DNA of 64,000 nucleotides, taken from NCBI RefSeq assembly GCF_015351395.1, contig NZ_JADKPV010000001.1:248001-312000 (forward strand), in the 5' to 3' direction. Source of the DNA: Savagea serpentis (lineage in GTDB: Bacteria > Bacillota > Bacilli > Bacillales_A > Planococcaceae). The stretch's first letter is position 1. Every line of letters starts with the position of its first letter. The translations under genes and the position numbers were made by a program. Shown here piece by piece: positions 1 through 10,467 of the stretch. The notes beneath the pieces are model-generated. The model saw only the letters and a list, made by a program, of their open reading frames with translations. It had not been told where the DNA came from and ran no database searches.

Positions 1-129
1 AAAGATGGTGACATTACGGAAGACGAATTACGTCGTGGGACAGAAGATGTTCAACAATTGACAGATTCGTACATTTCGAAAATTGACGCTTTAGCGAAAG
101 AAAAAGAAGAAGAAATTATGGAAATTTAA
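1..129 (+). CDS. frr: Ribosome recycling factor, C-terminal end (partial)
   Basis: The window opens inside this gene. The visible 42 codons encode the typical end of ribosome recycling factor, with a GDITEDELR stretch followed by a charged helix ending [13 protein letters not shown] acts with EF-G to split the post-termination ribosome. Its place directly before uppS and cdsA is the standard Bacillales order and supports the call. The start and most of the protein lie outside the window, so length and integrity cannot be judged. Confidence 0.93.
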   Translation, partial: KDGDITEDELRRGTEDVQQLTDSYISKIDALAKEKEEEIMEI

Positions 130-177
130 TTTCCAATTCATAGTATTGGTGGATCTTAGAAAGTGAACTTTCTATCG

Positions 178-213
178 AAAAAGACGTCCTCAACAGAAGG
201 GCGTCTTTTTTTG
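178..213 (+). terminator. Terminator after frr
   Basis: A hairpin with arms at 178-189 and 199-212 (one G-T pair, loop of about nine bases) ends in a run of seven or more T. It should separate the frr transcript from uppS. The remaining spacer to 314 holds only a weak promoter-like pair (TAGAAA at 246, TACGAT at 269) and the uppS ribosome site. Confidence 0.85.
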
Positions 214-314
214 TACATAAACGAATCATCAATTGCAGTTGCGCATAGAAACTTGCGCTTAAATTTGGTACGATAATGATGGACTTGCTCTAAAACGATG
301 GGTGGGGGAATACA

Positions 315-1103
315 ATGATTAATCGATTGTTAGGAAAACAAAAAAACCAAGACTCGCTCGTAGAACGAGTTCAACAATTACAGCAAAAACCATTACCGAA
401 ACATATTGCCGTCATTATGGACGGTAACGGTCGTTGGGCACGTCGTCGTGCATTACCGCGTATTGCAGGGCATCATGAAGGGATGAATACCGTTAAAAAA
501 ATTACACGCATTGCGAGTAATCTAGGGATTGGTGCGTTAACGATGTATGCTTTTTCAACCGAAAACTGGAAGAGGCCGAAAAAAGAAGTCGACTTCTTAA
601 TGAAATTACCGAGCGAATTTTTACATACGTATTTACCAGAGCTCATTGAACAAAATGTGAAAGTTGAAATGATTGGCGATCCGTCAAATCTACCCCGACA
701 TACGTTGGATGCGATTCATAACGCAATGGAAAAGACACAACAGAACGACGGACTCATTTTAAACTTTGCGATGAATTACGGCAGTCGTGCTGAACTTGTC
801 CAAGCGACGAAACAAATCGTTGAACTTGTACAGAGCGGACAGTTATCAGTAGAAGACATTACAGATGAAACGATGAATGCACAGTTAATGACCGCGCATT
901 TAGATGAACCTGACTTGCTCATTCGTACGAGTGGAGAAGTGAGATTATCGAATTTTATGCTTTGGCAACTAGCATATGCGGAATTTATTTTTACGGATGT
1001 ATTGTGGCCTGATTTTACGGAGCATCATTTTTTAGATGCGGTGGAGCAATATCAATCACGTCATCGTCGCTTCGGAAGCGTGGAAGGAGAGCAAAAAGCG
1101 TGA
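315..1103 (+). CDS. uppS: Undecaprenyl diphosphate synthase (UppS)
   Basis: Cis-prenyltransferase that extends farnesyl diphosphate with isopentenyl units to make the C55 lipid carrier for peptidoglycan and teichoic acid synthesis. The 262-residue protein carries the hallmark IMDGNGRWA motif (catalytic Asp36), a downstream FSTENWKRP stretch, and the C-terminal LIRTSGEVRLSNF block that binds diphosphate. An ATG at 315 sits after a GGTGGGGGA ribosome site. The gene is the first of a tight group with cdsA, dxr, rseP and proS, and its stop overlaps the GTG start of cdsA by four bases, which suggests translational coupling. Length is normal for the family. Confidence 0.96.
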   Translation: MINRLLGKQKNQDSLVERVQQLQQKPLPKHIAVIMDGNGRWARRRALPRIAGHHEGMNTVKKITRIASNLGIGALTMYAFSTENWKRPKKEVDFLMKLPSEFLHTYLPELIEQNVKVEMIGDPSNLPRHTLDAIHNAMEKTQQNDGLILNFAMNYGSRAELVQATKQIVELVQSGQLSVEDITDETMNAQLMTAHLDEPDLLIRTSGEVRLSNFMLWQLAYAEFIFTDVLWPDFTEHHFLDAVEQYQSRHRRFGSVEGEQKA

Positions 1104-1894
1104 AACAACGAATTATAACAGCAATTATTGCGTTCGGAATTTTTATTCCGTTCATTTTTATCGGAGGGCTTCCTTTGACGCTTATCATTTATGCGATCGC
1201 GTCAATTGGACTCTTCGAAATGTTACGCATGCGCGAGTTATCGATTTTTTCAATCGAAGGGATATTAAGTTGGATTGCATTAGCACTCCTCTTATTACCG
1301 AGTCAATACGTAGCACAATTAGAACAGTGGACGACACTATCAATTGTTGAAATGATTTTCATCATCGTCTTTTTACTGCTCATTGTCACCGTTATTTCTA
1401 AAAATCGAATTACCTTCGATCATGTTGGATTTATCATTTTAAGTTTTTTATATGTCGGAATCGGCTTCCATTACTTCATCGAAACACGAACATTCGGTGT
1501 TGAGTATATTTTTTATGCGCTTTTAATTGTGTGGACGACCGATTCAGGAGCGTATTTTATCGGACGAAAAGTCGGAAAACGCAAACTATGGCCTGAAATA
1601 TCACCGAATAAAACGGTGGAAGGATTTTGGGGAGGCGTATTGAGCGCTGTCGTCATGGTGCTCATTTACCAACAATTTTTCACGATTCATCCGTCCTTCG
1701 TTACCGTACTGATCGTCACGATTGTCGCATCGATGTTCGGTCAACTCGGCGACTTAGTGGAGTCTGCCTTAAAACGTCATTATAATGTGAAAGATTCAGG
1801 GACATTGTTGCCAGGACACGGTGGTGTGATGGACCGTTTCGATAGTTTATTATTCGTCTTACCTTTATTACACTTTTTACATTTAATCGGTTAA
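1100..1894 (+). CDS. cdsA: Phosphatidate cytidylyltransferase (CdsA)
   Basis: Integral membrane enzyme that makes CDP-diacylglycerol from phosphatidic acid and CTP, the precursor of phosphatidylglycerol and cardiolipin. The 264 residues form a string of hydrophobic segments. The diagnostic C-terminal signature is present: SPNKTVEGFWGG, then GDLVESALKRHYNVKDSG and GHGGVMDRFDS. It starts with GTG at 1100, overlapping the uppS stop (GTGA). The product feeds PgsA, encoded later in this window (37737-38315). Confidence 0.95.
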   Translation: MKQRIITAIIAFGIFIPFIFIGGLPLTLIIYAIASIGLFEMLRMRELSIFSIEGILSWIALALLLLPSQYVAQLEQWTTLSIVEMIFIIVFLLLIVTVISKNRITFDHVGFIILSFLYVGIGFHYFIETRTFGVEYIFYALLIVWTTDSGAYFIGRKVGKRKLWPEISPNKTVEGFWGGVLSAVVMVLIYQQFFTIHPSFVTVLIVTIVASMFGQLGDLVESALKRHYNVKDSGTLLPGHGGVMDRFDSLLFVLPLLHFLHLIG

Positions 1895-1910
1895 CGAAAG
1901 GAAGTTTACG

Positions 1911-3056
1911 TTGAAGAAAATTAGTATTCTTGGTGTGACAGGTTCAATCGGCACACAAACGTTAAATATTATTCAAAATAACGAAGAGCGTTTTCAGCTC
2001 GTTGCAATGAGTGCAGGGCGCAATATCCCACTCGTTGAACAGACGATTGAACGCTTTCAGCCAAAGCTCGTTTCGGTGATGGAAGAAGCGGATGCAGAGC
2101 GTTTACGCGTACGTTATCCGAATACATCATTTGTTAGCGGGACATTAGGTTTAAAAGAAGTTGCGACGTATGAATCGGACTTGCTCATTACAGCGGTCGT
2201 TGGGAGTGTTGGGCTCGAGCCGACATTAGCTGCGATTGAAGCGCGCATTCCGATTGCGCTTGCGAATAAAGAGACGCTCGTTGCAGCAGGGCATATCGTT
2301 ATGAAACGTGCGAAAGAGCTAAATGTACCGATCATTCCTGTCGATAGCGAACATTCGGCGCTTTTCCAAGCGATGAATGGAGAAAATCCGAAAACGATTC
2401 GTCGTTTAATCATTACAGCGTCTGGCGGGAGCTTCCGTCATTTAACACGTGATGAGTTAGCGAATGTTACAGTTGAACAAGCGCTCGCGCATCCGAACTG
2501 GGCGATGGGGAATAAATTGACAATCGATTCTGCAACGATGATGAACAAAGGACTAGAAGTGATTGAAGCACATCATTTATTCAATTTACCATTTGATCAA
2601 ATTGACTGTGTAATGCACCGAGAAAGCATCATCCATTCAATCGTGGAATTTTGCGATACGAGTATGATTGCGCAACTCGGTAGTCCAGATATGCGCGTCC
2701 CGATTCAGTACGCGATGACCTATCCAGACCGTATTCCGATGCAAGAGCCGAAAACGCTCGATTTAGTAGCACTTGGACAGATGAATTTTGAAACATTGGA
2801 CGTAAATCGTTTTAAAGCGCTTGCTCTCGCTTATGAAGCTGGACGTACGGGCGGTTCATTACCGACTGTTATGAATGCGGCGAATGAAGTAGCAGTAGCG
2901 GCATTTATGGCAGGGTGTATTTCATTTTTACAAATTGACGAAATGGTCGAACGTTCGATGGAGCGACATACCGTCATTCAAAATCCAGATTTACAAACGA
3001 TTCTTGAAGTCGATGCGATGACAAGACGTGAAATTACAGCTACAATAGAGAAATAG
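1911..3056 (+). CDS. dxr: 1-deoxy-D-xylulose 5-phosphate reductoisomerase (Dxr)
   Basis: Second enzyme of the MEP isoprenoid pathway; converts DXP to MEP using NADPH and a divalent metal. The 381-residue protein opens with the nucleotide-binding GVTGSIGTQTL motif, has the metal-site PVDSEHSALFQAM block, a flexible-loop region around HPNWAMG, and MNKGLEVIEAHHLF. It begins with TTG at 1911, after AAAGGAAG. Presence of dxr beside uppS means the C55 carrier is probably built from MEP-pathway isoprenoid units. Full length for the family. Confidence 0.96.
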   Translation: MKKISILGVTGSIGTQTLNIIQNNEERFQLVAMSAGRNIPLVEQTIERFQPKLVSVMEEADAERLRVRYPNTSFVSGTLGLKEVATYESDLLITAVVGSVGLEPTLAAIEARIPIALANKETLVAAGHIVMKRAKELNVPIIPVDSEHSALFQAMNGENPKTIRRLIITASGGSFRHLTRDELANVTVEQALAHPNWAMGNKLTIDSATMMNKGLEVIEAHHLFNLPFDQIDCVMHRESIIHSIVEFCDTSMIAQLGSPDMRVPIQYAMTYPDRIPMQEPKTLDLVALGQMNFETLDVNRFKALALAYEAGRTGGSLPTVMNAANEVAVAAFMAGCISFLQIDEMVERSMERHTVIQNPDLQTILEVDAMTRREITATIEK

Positions 3057-3089
3057 AAAACGAGCATGTGCTAGTAAAGGTGGTTAATT

Positions 3090-4355
3090 ATGCAAACGAT
3101 ATTTGCATTTATACTCGTCTTCGGTTCACTCGTCTTTTTCCATGAACTTGGACATTTTATTTTTGCGAAACGTGCAGGCATTATGGTGCGCGAATTTGCG
3201 ATTGGGTTCGGACCGAAAATATTCGGTATGCGAAAAGGTGAAACACTCTATACGATTCGTCTCCTTCCACTCGGAGGATATGTGCGTATGGCAGGGCAAG
3301 ATTTCGATACGGTAGAATTAAAGCCAGGTTACCGCATCGGAGTCGTGTTGAATGAAGATGAAGAAATTATTAAATTGTATATGAATCAAAGTGTTGACGA
3401 TCCAAACGTCCTCTTTTTAGAGACGGAAAAAGCGGATTTAGACCGTGAATTATATATCGAAGGGTATGACGAAGAGGGCGAGTTACATCGCTATAAAGTG
3501 AGTCGTACAGCAACGGTAGTAGAAGATGGAGAAGAATTGACGATTGCACCATTTGATCGCCAATTTGAATCGAAATCATTAGGCGCGCGAACGATGGCGA
3601 TTTTTGCAGGTCCATTGTTCAACTTCATTTTAGCATTTTTCCTCTTTATCATTTTAGCTTTATTGAAAGGTGTTCCGACAGAAGAACCGATCATTGCGGA
3701 TGTGGAAGCAGGATCACCTGCAGCTGAAGCGGGCATTGTAGCGGGCGACTATATTACAGCGGTCGATGGTAAAGAAGTGAAGAAATGGACGCAATTTTTT
3801 GAAACAATCTATGATAATCCGAATAAAGAATTAGAAGTGCAATTGACTCGTGCTGGTGAAACCATTACAGCGCTTGTGACGCCGACGATGTTGGAAGAGC
3901 AAGGGCAACAGTTCGGGCGCATTGGTGTGTACTACAGTAGTCCTGTCGAACATGGTGTGATGAAGTCGATCGTTTACGGCGGAGAACAACTCATCTATTG
4001 GTTCGGAAAAATTTCGGACCTTCTCGGTCAACTCGTCACTGGAAAGTTAAACATGGAAGCTTTATCGGGTCCGGTAGGTATTTATAAAGCGACGGGAGAT
4101 ATTGCGGAACGTGGATTTATTAACTTACTCAGTTGGGGAGCTGTGCTCAGCATCAACTTAGGAATTATGAATTTACTTCCACTTCCAGCGTTAGATGGTG
4201 GACGTCTATTATTTTTCGCCATTGAAGCGGTGCGTGGCAGACCAGTCGATAAGCAAAAAGAAGGCATGGTTCATTTTATCGGAATCGTCCTCTTACTCGT
4301 TTTAATGGTCGTCGTAACGTGGAACGATATTCAACGATTTTTCTTTAATGTTTAA
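3090..4355 (+). CDS. rseP: Site-2 zinc metalloprotease RseP/RasP
   Basis: Membrane-embedded M50 protease that cuts substrates inside the membrane, such as clipped anti-sigma factors and remnant signal peptides. HELGH (His18, Glu19, His22) lies in the first membrane segment. A PDZ domain occupies roughly residues 200-280, and the second zinc-site motif NLLPLPALDGG lies near residue 365, with a final transmembrane helix after it. Length 421 is usual for Bacillales. AAAGGTGG precedes the ATG at 3090. If the ECF sigma factor at 59169 has a membrane anti-sigma, this protease is a candidate for its release, but nothing in the sequence proves that link. Confidence 0.94.
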   Translation: MQTIFAFILVFGSLVFFHELGHFIFAKRAGIMVREFAIGFGPKIFGMRKGETLYTIRLLPLGGYVRMAGQDFDTVELKPGYRIGVVLNEDEEIIKLYMNQSVDDPNVLFLETEKADLDRELYIEGYDEEGELHRYKVSRTATVVEDGEELTIAPFDRQFESKSLGARTMAIFAGPLFNFILAFFLFIILALLKGVPTEEPIIADVEAGSPAAEAGIVAGDYITAVDGKEVKKWTQFFETIYDNPNKELEVQLTRAGETITALVTPTMLEEQGQQFGRIGVYYSSPVEHGVMKSIVYGGEQLIYWFGKISDLLGQLVTGKLNMEALSGPVGIYKATGDIAERGFINLLSWGAVLSINLGIMNLLPLPALDGGRLLFFAIEAVRGRPVDKQKEGMVHFIGIVLLLVLMVVVTWNDIQRFFFNV

Positions 4356-4379
4356 TCATAGAATGAGGTGGAGATGCCG

Positions 4380-6092
4380 ATGAGACAGACATGTACTTTA
4401 ATTCCAACGATGCGCGAAACACCCGCTGATGCAGAGATTGCTTCGCATCAACTATTACTCCGTGCTGGATATATTCGTCAAAGTGCGGCTGGCGTTTATT
4501 CATACTTACCGTTAGCAAATCGCGTATTGCGAAAGATTGAACGAGTGATTCGAGAGGAGCTAGAACGTGTAGGAGCGATTGAAGTGTTACTTCCTGCTTT
4601 GCAGCCTGCGGAATTATGGCATGAAACAGGACGTTGGGATGAATATGGATTAGAGCTTTTTCGTTTGCAAGACCGTCATGACCGAGATTTCGCATTAGGT
4701 CCGACACATGAAGAAGTCATTACATCTCTCGTACGCGACGAATTGAACTCTTACAAAAAATTACCGTTAACGCTTTACCAAATTCAAACGAAATTTCGGG
4801 ATGAACGTCGCCCACGTTTCGGATTGTTGCGTGGACGAGAATTCATTATGAAAGATGCTTATTCATTTCATCTAGATGAAGATAGCTTAGATGAAACGTA
4901 TGAACAAATGAAAGATGTGTACTCGAAAATTTGCAATCGTCTCGGTTTGCGTTTTAAAGTGGTAGAAGCAGATGGTGGTTCAATTGGTGGTACGGATACA
5001 CATGAATTTATGGTACTTTCTGATGTTGGAGAGGATGTCATTGCGTATAGCGACGCTTCAAATTATGCAGCGAATCGTGAAATGGCCGAAGTTTTACCGA
5101 TCGCTCTCAATGCCGAAGAACAAGACGCGATTTTACCAATGGAACGTGTGGCAACACCGAATGAAAGAACGATTGAAGAAATTGTTACATCACTCAAAAT
5201 TCCGATTGAACAGACGATTAAAACATTATTATTCCTCGTGGATGGTCAGTTAACGACAGTTCTTTGTCGCGGAGATTACGAAGTGAATGAGATTAAATTA
5301 AAGCGCGTGTTACATGCAGAACAAGTGGAACTGGCAGAGGATGCATTCATTCATGAACAATTAGGTTGTCATGTCGGTTCGATCGGCCCTGTGAAACTTC
5401 CAGTCGGCATGAAAGTGATTGCGGATTGGTCGGTTCGTACAGTACGTAACGGTGTATGTGGAGCGAATGAAGACGGCTATCATTATGTGAACGTTAATCC
5501 TGAACATGATTTTGCGGTGGACCGTTATGCAGATATTCGCAACATTCAAGAAGGCGATTTATCTCCAGACGGTGAAGGAACGATTCAATTTACAAAAGGG
5601 ATTGAAATCGGTCATATTTTCAAACTAGGGACGCAATATAGTGAGAAGATGAAAGCGACAGCCTTAGATTGTGACGGACGCGCCCAACCATTCCAAATGG
5701 GTTGCTACGGTCTTGGTGTATCGCGCCTACTTGCGGCAATCGCCGAACAATATAATGACGAACATGGTTTGAAATGGCCAGCACAACTTGCGCCTTATCA
5801 AATTCACCTCGTTGTCGTCAACATGAAAAATGATGAACAGCGAGCGCTCGGGGAAGAATTGTATGCACTTCTTCAGTCGTATCGATACGATGTTTTGTAC
5901 GATGACCGAGATGAGCGTGCCGGTGTCAAATTTGCGGATGCTGATTTAATCGGTTTGCCAATTCGCATTACAGTAGGGAAAAAAGCTTCAGAAGGTATCA
6001 TTGAAGTAAAATATCGTGCGAATGGCGAGCAGAGTGAATGGCAAAAAGAAGAATTGACAGAGAAGTTGCAACAATATTTTACGGAACTATAA
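4380..6092 (+). CDS. proS: Prolyl-tRNA synthetase
   Basis: Class II aminoacyl-tRNA synthetase that charges tRNA-Pro. The N-terminal catalytic core shows motif 2 ([19 protein letters not shown]) and motif 3 ([13 protein letters not shown]). Between them, about residues 220-400, lies the bacterial-type insertion (YbaK-like editing) domain that clears Ala-tRNA-Pro; an anticodon-binding domain follows. I place the start at ATG 4380 ([10 protein letters not shown]), eight bases after GAGGTGG, rather than the in-frame GTG at 4368, which overlaps that ribosome site. The protein is 570 residues, standard for the family. Confidence 0.95.
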   Translation: MRQTCTLIPTMRETPADAEIASHQLLLRAGYIRQSAAGVYSYLPLANRVLRKIERVIREELERVGAIEVLLPALQPAELWHETGRWDEYGLELFRLQDRHDRDFALGPTHEEVITSLVRDELNSYKKLPLTLYQIQTKFRDERRPRFGLLRGREFIMKDAYSFHLDEDSLDETYEQMKDVYSKICNRLGLRFKVVEADGGSIGGTDTHEFMVLSDVGEDVIAYSDASNYAANREMAEVLPIALNAEEQDAILPMERVATPNERTIEEIVTSLKIPIEQTIKTLLFLVDGQLTTVLCRGDYEVNEIKLKRVLHAEQVELAEDAFIHEQLGCHVGSIGPVKLPVGMKVIADWSVRTVRNGVCGANEDGYHYVNVNPEHDFAVDRYADIRNIQEGDLSPDGEGTIQFTKGIEIGHIFKLGTQYSEKMKATALDCDGRAQPFQMGCYGLGVSRLLAAIAEQYNDEHGLKWPAQLAPYQIHLVVVNMKNDEQRALGEELYALLQSYRYDVLYDDRDERAGVKFADADLIGLPIRITVGKKASEGIIEVKYRANGEQSEWQKEELTEKLQQYFTEL

Positions 6093-6118
6093 AGGGAGCG
6101 CATTCGCTTCCTTTTTTC
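6091..6118 (+). terminator. Terminator after proS
   Basis: Arms 6091-6100 and 6105-6114 pair with one G-T wobble around a four-base loop and run into six T. It begins inside the proS stop codon and should end the uppS-proS transcript before polC. Confidence 0.8.
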
Positions 6119-6141
6119 GTCGCATGAAAGGAGTCATACCG

Positions 6142-9100
6142 ATGAATGAAAAAGAGAAACTACTCATTTTACTGCAGCAAATCGGATTAACGGAAGATGT
6201 GCATATGACGCATTTTGCAGGCGGTGAATTATCCAAGTTAATCGTTCATAAAAAATCGAAACGTTGGCATTTTCTCGTTCGACTGCAAAAGCCTCTTCCT
6301 TTTCAGTTATACCGTTTAATGACGGATAGTTTGCATCAAACATTTCAGTCTATCGCGCATCCTCTACTGTCAATCGAGACGGCTGAAGGAGAGGTGACAA
6401 ATGGAGAATATGAACAATATTGGATGTATGTCGTTCAAACGCTCGATGCGATGTCACCTCCTATTTATGAAGCGATGACGAAGCGACCACTGCAATTTGA
6501 AGGGCAAAAAATTATACGTACGGTAGAGCGGGACTTTTTAGCAGAATCGATTCGCAAAAGTTATTTACCCGTCATGCAGGAACGCTTAAGTCAATGTGGG
6601 TTAAAAACCCGTCCAGTTGAAGTCGTCGTACAAGAAGCGGCGGAAGATCGTGTAGAAGAGCAACGTGCATTTGAAGAAGCGAAACGTCGAGAAGAAGAAG
6701 CATATGCTCAACAAGCATTACAACAAATGCAAAAGATGGAGCAGATGCGTGAAGACAATAAAGAAATCGGGGGACCACTTCAATTCGGTATTTTCATTAA
6801 AGAAAATGAAGAAATCACACCGATTGAAACGATTCAAGAAGAAGAGCGTCGCATTACGATTGAAGGGTATGTCTTCGATGCGGAAGTGCGAGAGTTACGA
6901 AGCGGTCGTTCAATTATGACATTGAAAGTGACCGATTATACAGATTCGATCATCGTGAAAATGTTTTCGCGCGACAAAGAAGATGCAGAGCGCATGAAAC
7001 ATATGAAAAAAGGAATGTGGGTACGTGCGCGCGGAAGTATTCAAAACGATACGTACATTCGTGACCTCGTGATGATGGCCCAAGACATCATGCAAATTTC
7101 AGTGACGCTTAGACAAGATCAAGCACCTGAAGGAGAGCGTCGCATTGAGCTTCATGCCCATACAAAAATGAGTCAAATGGACAGTGTTTCAAGTGCGAGC
7201 GATATTATCGAGCAAGCGGCAAAATGGGGACATGAAGCGGTAGCGATTACAGATACAGCAAATGTTCAAGCCTTCCCAGAAGCTTTTAATGCTGGAAAGA
7301 AAAATGGCATAAAAGTGTTGTTCGGAATGGAAGCCAATCTCGTCGATGATGGTGTTCCGATTGCGTACGAAGCGACGCATCGTCATTTAGCGAGCGAAAC
7401 GTATATCGTCTTTGACGTAGAAACGACAGGTTTATCTTCTGCATACGATACGATTATCGAACTTGCAGCGGTCCGTTTAAAGGATGGCGAAATTGTCGAT
7501 ACGTTCGAAAGCTTTGCGAATCCTCATCATCCTCTTTCTGAAACGACGACACGTTTAACAGGGATTACCGATGATATGGTGCAAGATGCTCCTGAAGTGG
7601 GGGATATGATTGCAAAATTTGTCGAGTTTTGTGAGGATGCCATTTTAGTTGCACATAATGCGAACTTTGATATGGGTTTCTTTTACGCTGCTTGTCAAAC
7701 AGCAGGCGTTGAAGTGCCCAAGTATTCGTATATCGATACGGTTGAGATGGCACGTTACTTATACCCAGATATGCGAAATCACCGCCTCGACACGTTGGCG
7801 AAACGTTTTGATATTGAATTAACACAACATCACCGTGCCATTTATGATACGGAAGCGACCGCCTATTTATTTGTGAAATTTTTAAAAGATGCGATGGATA
7901 GAGGAATTGAATATTTGGATCAATTGAATGACCAAGTCGGAAAAGGAGATTCGTATAAGCGTTCTCGCCCGACGAGTTGTACATTGCTCGTTCAAAACGA
8001 TATTGGGTTGAAAAATTTATTTAAGCTCGTCTCTTATTCACATATTAACTACTTTTACCGAGTACCACGTATTCCGCGTTCTGTTTTAATCGAGCATCGG
8101 GAAGGATTGTTGATCGGTTCAGGTACGGATAATGGAGAAGTATTTGAAACAGTGATGCAAAAGCCTTTGGAAGAAGCGGAGCGTGTCGCACAGTTTTATG
8201 ATTATTTAGAGATTCATCCGAAAGCGATGTATCAACATTTAGTCGAGCGAGATATCATTCATGATGAATGGAATTTAGAAGACATTATGCGCCGCTTCGT
8301 CAAACTGAGTAAACGGGTTAATTTGCCACTTTGTGCGACAGGGAATGTACGTTACGTGCATCCGACCGATGCCAAGTATCGTGAAGTCCTCATCCGTTCT
8401 CAAGGAGGGGCGAATCCGCTCAATCGTTCAGAATTGCCGGAAGCGCACTTTAGAACGACGGATGAAATGTTGAAAGAGTTTGAGTTTTTAGGGGAAGAAG
8501 TAGCGAAACAAATCGTCTTAGACAATCCGAAACAGATTGCAAACAGCATTGAAGACGTGCAAGTGATTAAAGATGATTTGTACGCGCCAAATATCGATGG
8601 GGCCGATGAAGAAGTTCGTGAACTCACTTACGGCATGGCCCATCATATTTACGGTGAACAGTTACCAGAAATCGTTCAAGCGCGTATTGATAAAGAATTG
8701 AAGTCAATCATCGATAACGGATTCGCTGTTATTTATTTAATTTCTCATAAGCTCGTGAAGCGTTCACTCGATGACGGCTATTTAGTCGGCTCGCGTGGTT
8801 CTGTCGGTTCTTCTTTCGTCGCAACAATGATGGAAATTACGGAAGTGAACCCGCTCCCACCGCACTACGTCTGCCCGAAATGTCACGAAGCCCATTTCTT
8901 TACAGACGGCTCAGTCAGTTCCGGATATGACTTGCCGAACAAAAAATGTGACACGTGTGACGTCGATATGCGTAAAGATGGGCAAGACATTCCGTTCGAA
9001 ACATTCCTCGGGTTCGAAGGAGACAAAGTTCCAGATATCGACTTAAACTTCAGTGGTGAATATCAACCAGAGGCGCACGACTATACGCGAGACTTATTCG

Positions 9101-10458
9101 GAGAAGACTACGTGTATCGTGCAGGAACGATTGGAACAATTGCGGAAAAGACAGCGTACGGATATGTTCGTGGATATATGAATGATTTCAATGTGACGTA
9201 TCGCGGTGCAGAAATTGATCGTCTCGTCAAAGGCTGTTCCGGAGTAAAGCGAAGTACGGGACAACACCCTGGGGGAATTATCGTCGTGCCTGACACGATG
9301 GACATTTATGATTTCACGCCGATTCAATTCCCTGCCAATGACCAAGAAGCGAGTTGGAAGACGACCCATTTCGACTTCCACTCCATTGATGAAAACTTGC
9401 TAAAACTCGACATTCTCGGTCATGATGACCCGACGATGATTAAAATGTTGGAAGATTTATCAGGCATCGATCCGATTACGATTCCACCCGATGATCCTGC
9501 TGTTATGTCGCTATTTTCAAGTCCTGAAGCGCTAGGCGTCACAGCAGAACAAATCGACTGTAAAACAGGAACACTCGGTGTGCCAGAGTTCGGAACGCGT
9601 TTCGTTCGCCAAATGTTAGAAGAGACGAAGCCGTCGACATTTTCAGAGTTAATTCAAATCTCTGGACTCTCTCACGGGACAGACGTTTGGTTAGGAAATG
9701 CGCAAGAACTGATCAAAAACAATGTATGCGAACTTTCAGACGTCATCGGTTGTCGAGATGACATTATGGTATATCTCATTTATCAAGGGTTGAAGCCATC
9801 TCTCGCCTTCACCATTATGGAGCATGTGCGTAAAGGAAGAGGACTGCAGCCTGAATTTGAAGAAGCGATGCGGGAGAACAATGTGCCAGAATGGTATATC
9901 GATTCATGTAAAAAAATTAAATATATGTTCCCGAAAGCACACGCCGCTGCTTACGTATTAATGGCATTGCGCATCGCTTATTTCAAAGTGCACCATCCAC
10001 TCATGTATTATGCAGCGTATTTCACAGTCCGTGCATCCGATTATGATCTTGTCACAATGACGGGTGGAGCGAGTACCATTCGTTCTAAAATTAAAGAGAT
10101 TGATGACAAAGGATTGGATGCGAGTCCAAAAGAACGCAACTTATTAACAGTGCTTGAGATTGCGCTCGAAATGTGTGAACGTGGCTTCCGTTTTGAAAAG
10201 CCTGATTTGTATCGTTCGGATGCGACAGATTTCATCATCGATGGGGATGCGTTAATTCCACCATTTAATTCAATCCCATCGCTCGGTACGAACGTTGCGA
10301 AAACAATTGTCGTCGTGCGAGAAGAAGGCGAGTTTTTATCGAAGGAAGATCTTCAACGCCGTGGACGTGTGTCGAAAACGGTGACGGAATATATGGATGA
10401 ACTTGGATGTCTCGAAGGGCTTCCAGATACGAACCAATTAAGTATTTTTGACCTATAG
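6142..10458 (+). CDS. polC: DNA polymerase III alpha subunit, PolC type
   Basis: Replicative polymerase of low-GC Gram-positives, 1438 residues. Domains in order: N-terminal and OB-fold region, a PHP domain from about 334, a DEDDh proofreading exonuclease inserted into it (FDVETTG, HNANFDMGF, HHRAIYDTEA), the rest of PHP, then palm, fingers and clamp-binding regions. Seen: PDIDLNFSGEYQ carries catalytic aspartates and a four-cysteine zinc knuckle (CPKC...CDTC) lies before it; the C-terminus QLSIFDL fits a beta-clamp motif. Odd: PHP metal-ligand positions read Thr372, Thr662 and Arg737 where family members have His, Cys and His. ATG 6142 follows AAAGGAG by eight bases; an upstream in-frame ATG at 6124 overlaps that site. 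Confidence 0.97.
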   Translation: MNEKEKLLILLQQIGLTEDVHMTHFAGGELSKLIVHKKSKRWHFLVRLQKPLPFQLYRLMTDSLHQTFQSIAHPLLSIETAEGEVTNGEYEQYWMYVVQTLDAMSPPIYEAMTKRPLQFEGQKIIRTVERDFLAESIRKSYLPVMQERLSQCGLKTRPVEVVVQEAAEDRVEEQRAFEEAKRREEEAYAQQALQQMQKMEQMREDNKEIGGPLQFGIFIKENEEITPIETIQEEERRITIEGYVFDAEVRELRSGRSIMTLKVTDYTDSIIVKMFSRDKEDAERMKHMKKGMWVRARGSIQNDTYIRDLVMMAQDIMQISVTLRQDQAPEGERRIELHAHTKMSQMDSVSSASDIIEQAAKWGHEAVAITDTANVQAFPEAFNAGKKNGIKVLFGMEANLVDDGVPIAYEATHRHLASETYIVFDVETTGLSSAYDTIIELAAVRLKDGEIVDTFESFANPHHPLSETTTRLTGITDDMVQDAPEVGDMIAKFVEFCEDAILVAHNANFDMGFFYAACQTAGVEVPKYSYIDTVEMARYLYPDMRNHRLDTLAKRFDIELTQHHRAIYDTEATAYLFVKFLKDAMDRGIEYLDQLNDQVGKGDSYKRSRPTSCTLLVQNDIGLKNLFKLVSYSHINYFYRVPRIPRSVLIEHREGLLIGSGTDNGEVFETVMQKPLEEAERVAQFYDYLEIHPKAMYQHLVERDIIHDEWNLEDIMRRFVKLSKRVNLPLCATGNVRYVHPTDAKYREVLIRSQGGANPLNRSELPEAHFRTTDEMLKEFEFLGEEVAKQIVLDNPKQIANSIEDVQVIKDDLYAPNIDGADEEVRELTYGMAHHIYGEQLPEIVQARIDKELKSIIDNGFAVIYLISHKLVKRSLDDGYLVGSRGSVGSSFVATMMEITEVNPLPPHYVCPKCHEAHFFTDGSVSSGYDLPNKKCDTCDVDMRKDGQDIPFETFLGFEGDKVPDIDLNFSGEYQPEAHDYTRDLFGEDYVYRAGTIGTIAEKTAYGYVRGYMNDFNVTYRGAEIDRLVKGCSGVKRSTGQHPGGIIVVPDTMDIYDFTPIQFPANDQEASWKTTHFDFHSIDENLLKLDILGHDDPTMIKMLEDLSGIDPITIPPDDPAVMSLFSSPEALGVTAEQIDCKTGTLGVPEFGTRFVRQMLEETKPSTFSELIQISGLSHGTDVWLGNAQELIKNNVCELSDVIGCRDDIMVYLIYQGLKPSLAFTIMEHVRKGRGLQPEFEEAMRENNVPEWYIDSCKKIKYMFPKAHAAAYVLMALRIAYFKVHHPLMYYAAYFTVRASDYDLVTMTGGASTIRSKIKEIDDKGLDASPKERNLLTVLEIALEMCERGFRFEKPDLYRSDATDFIIDGDALIPPFNSIPSLGTNVAKTIVVVREEGEFLSKEDLQRRGRVSKTVTEYMDELGCLEGLPDTNQLSIFDL

Positions 10459-10467
10459 TTAGGATAT

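Noticed and set aside
7565-7984. A 139-codon minus-strand open frame inside polC
   Set aside because: It is antisense to the exonuclease region of a clearly real gene, has no family resemblance, and no ribosome site or promoter of its own.
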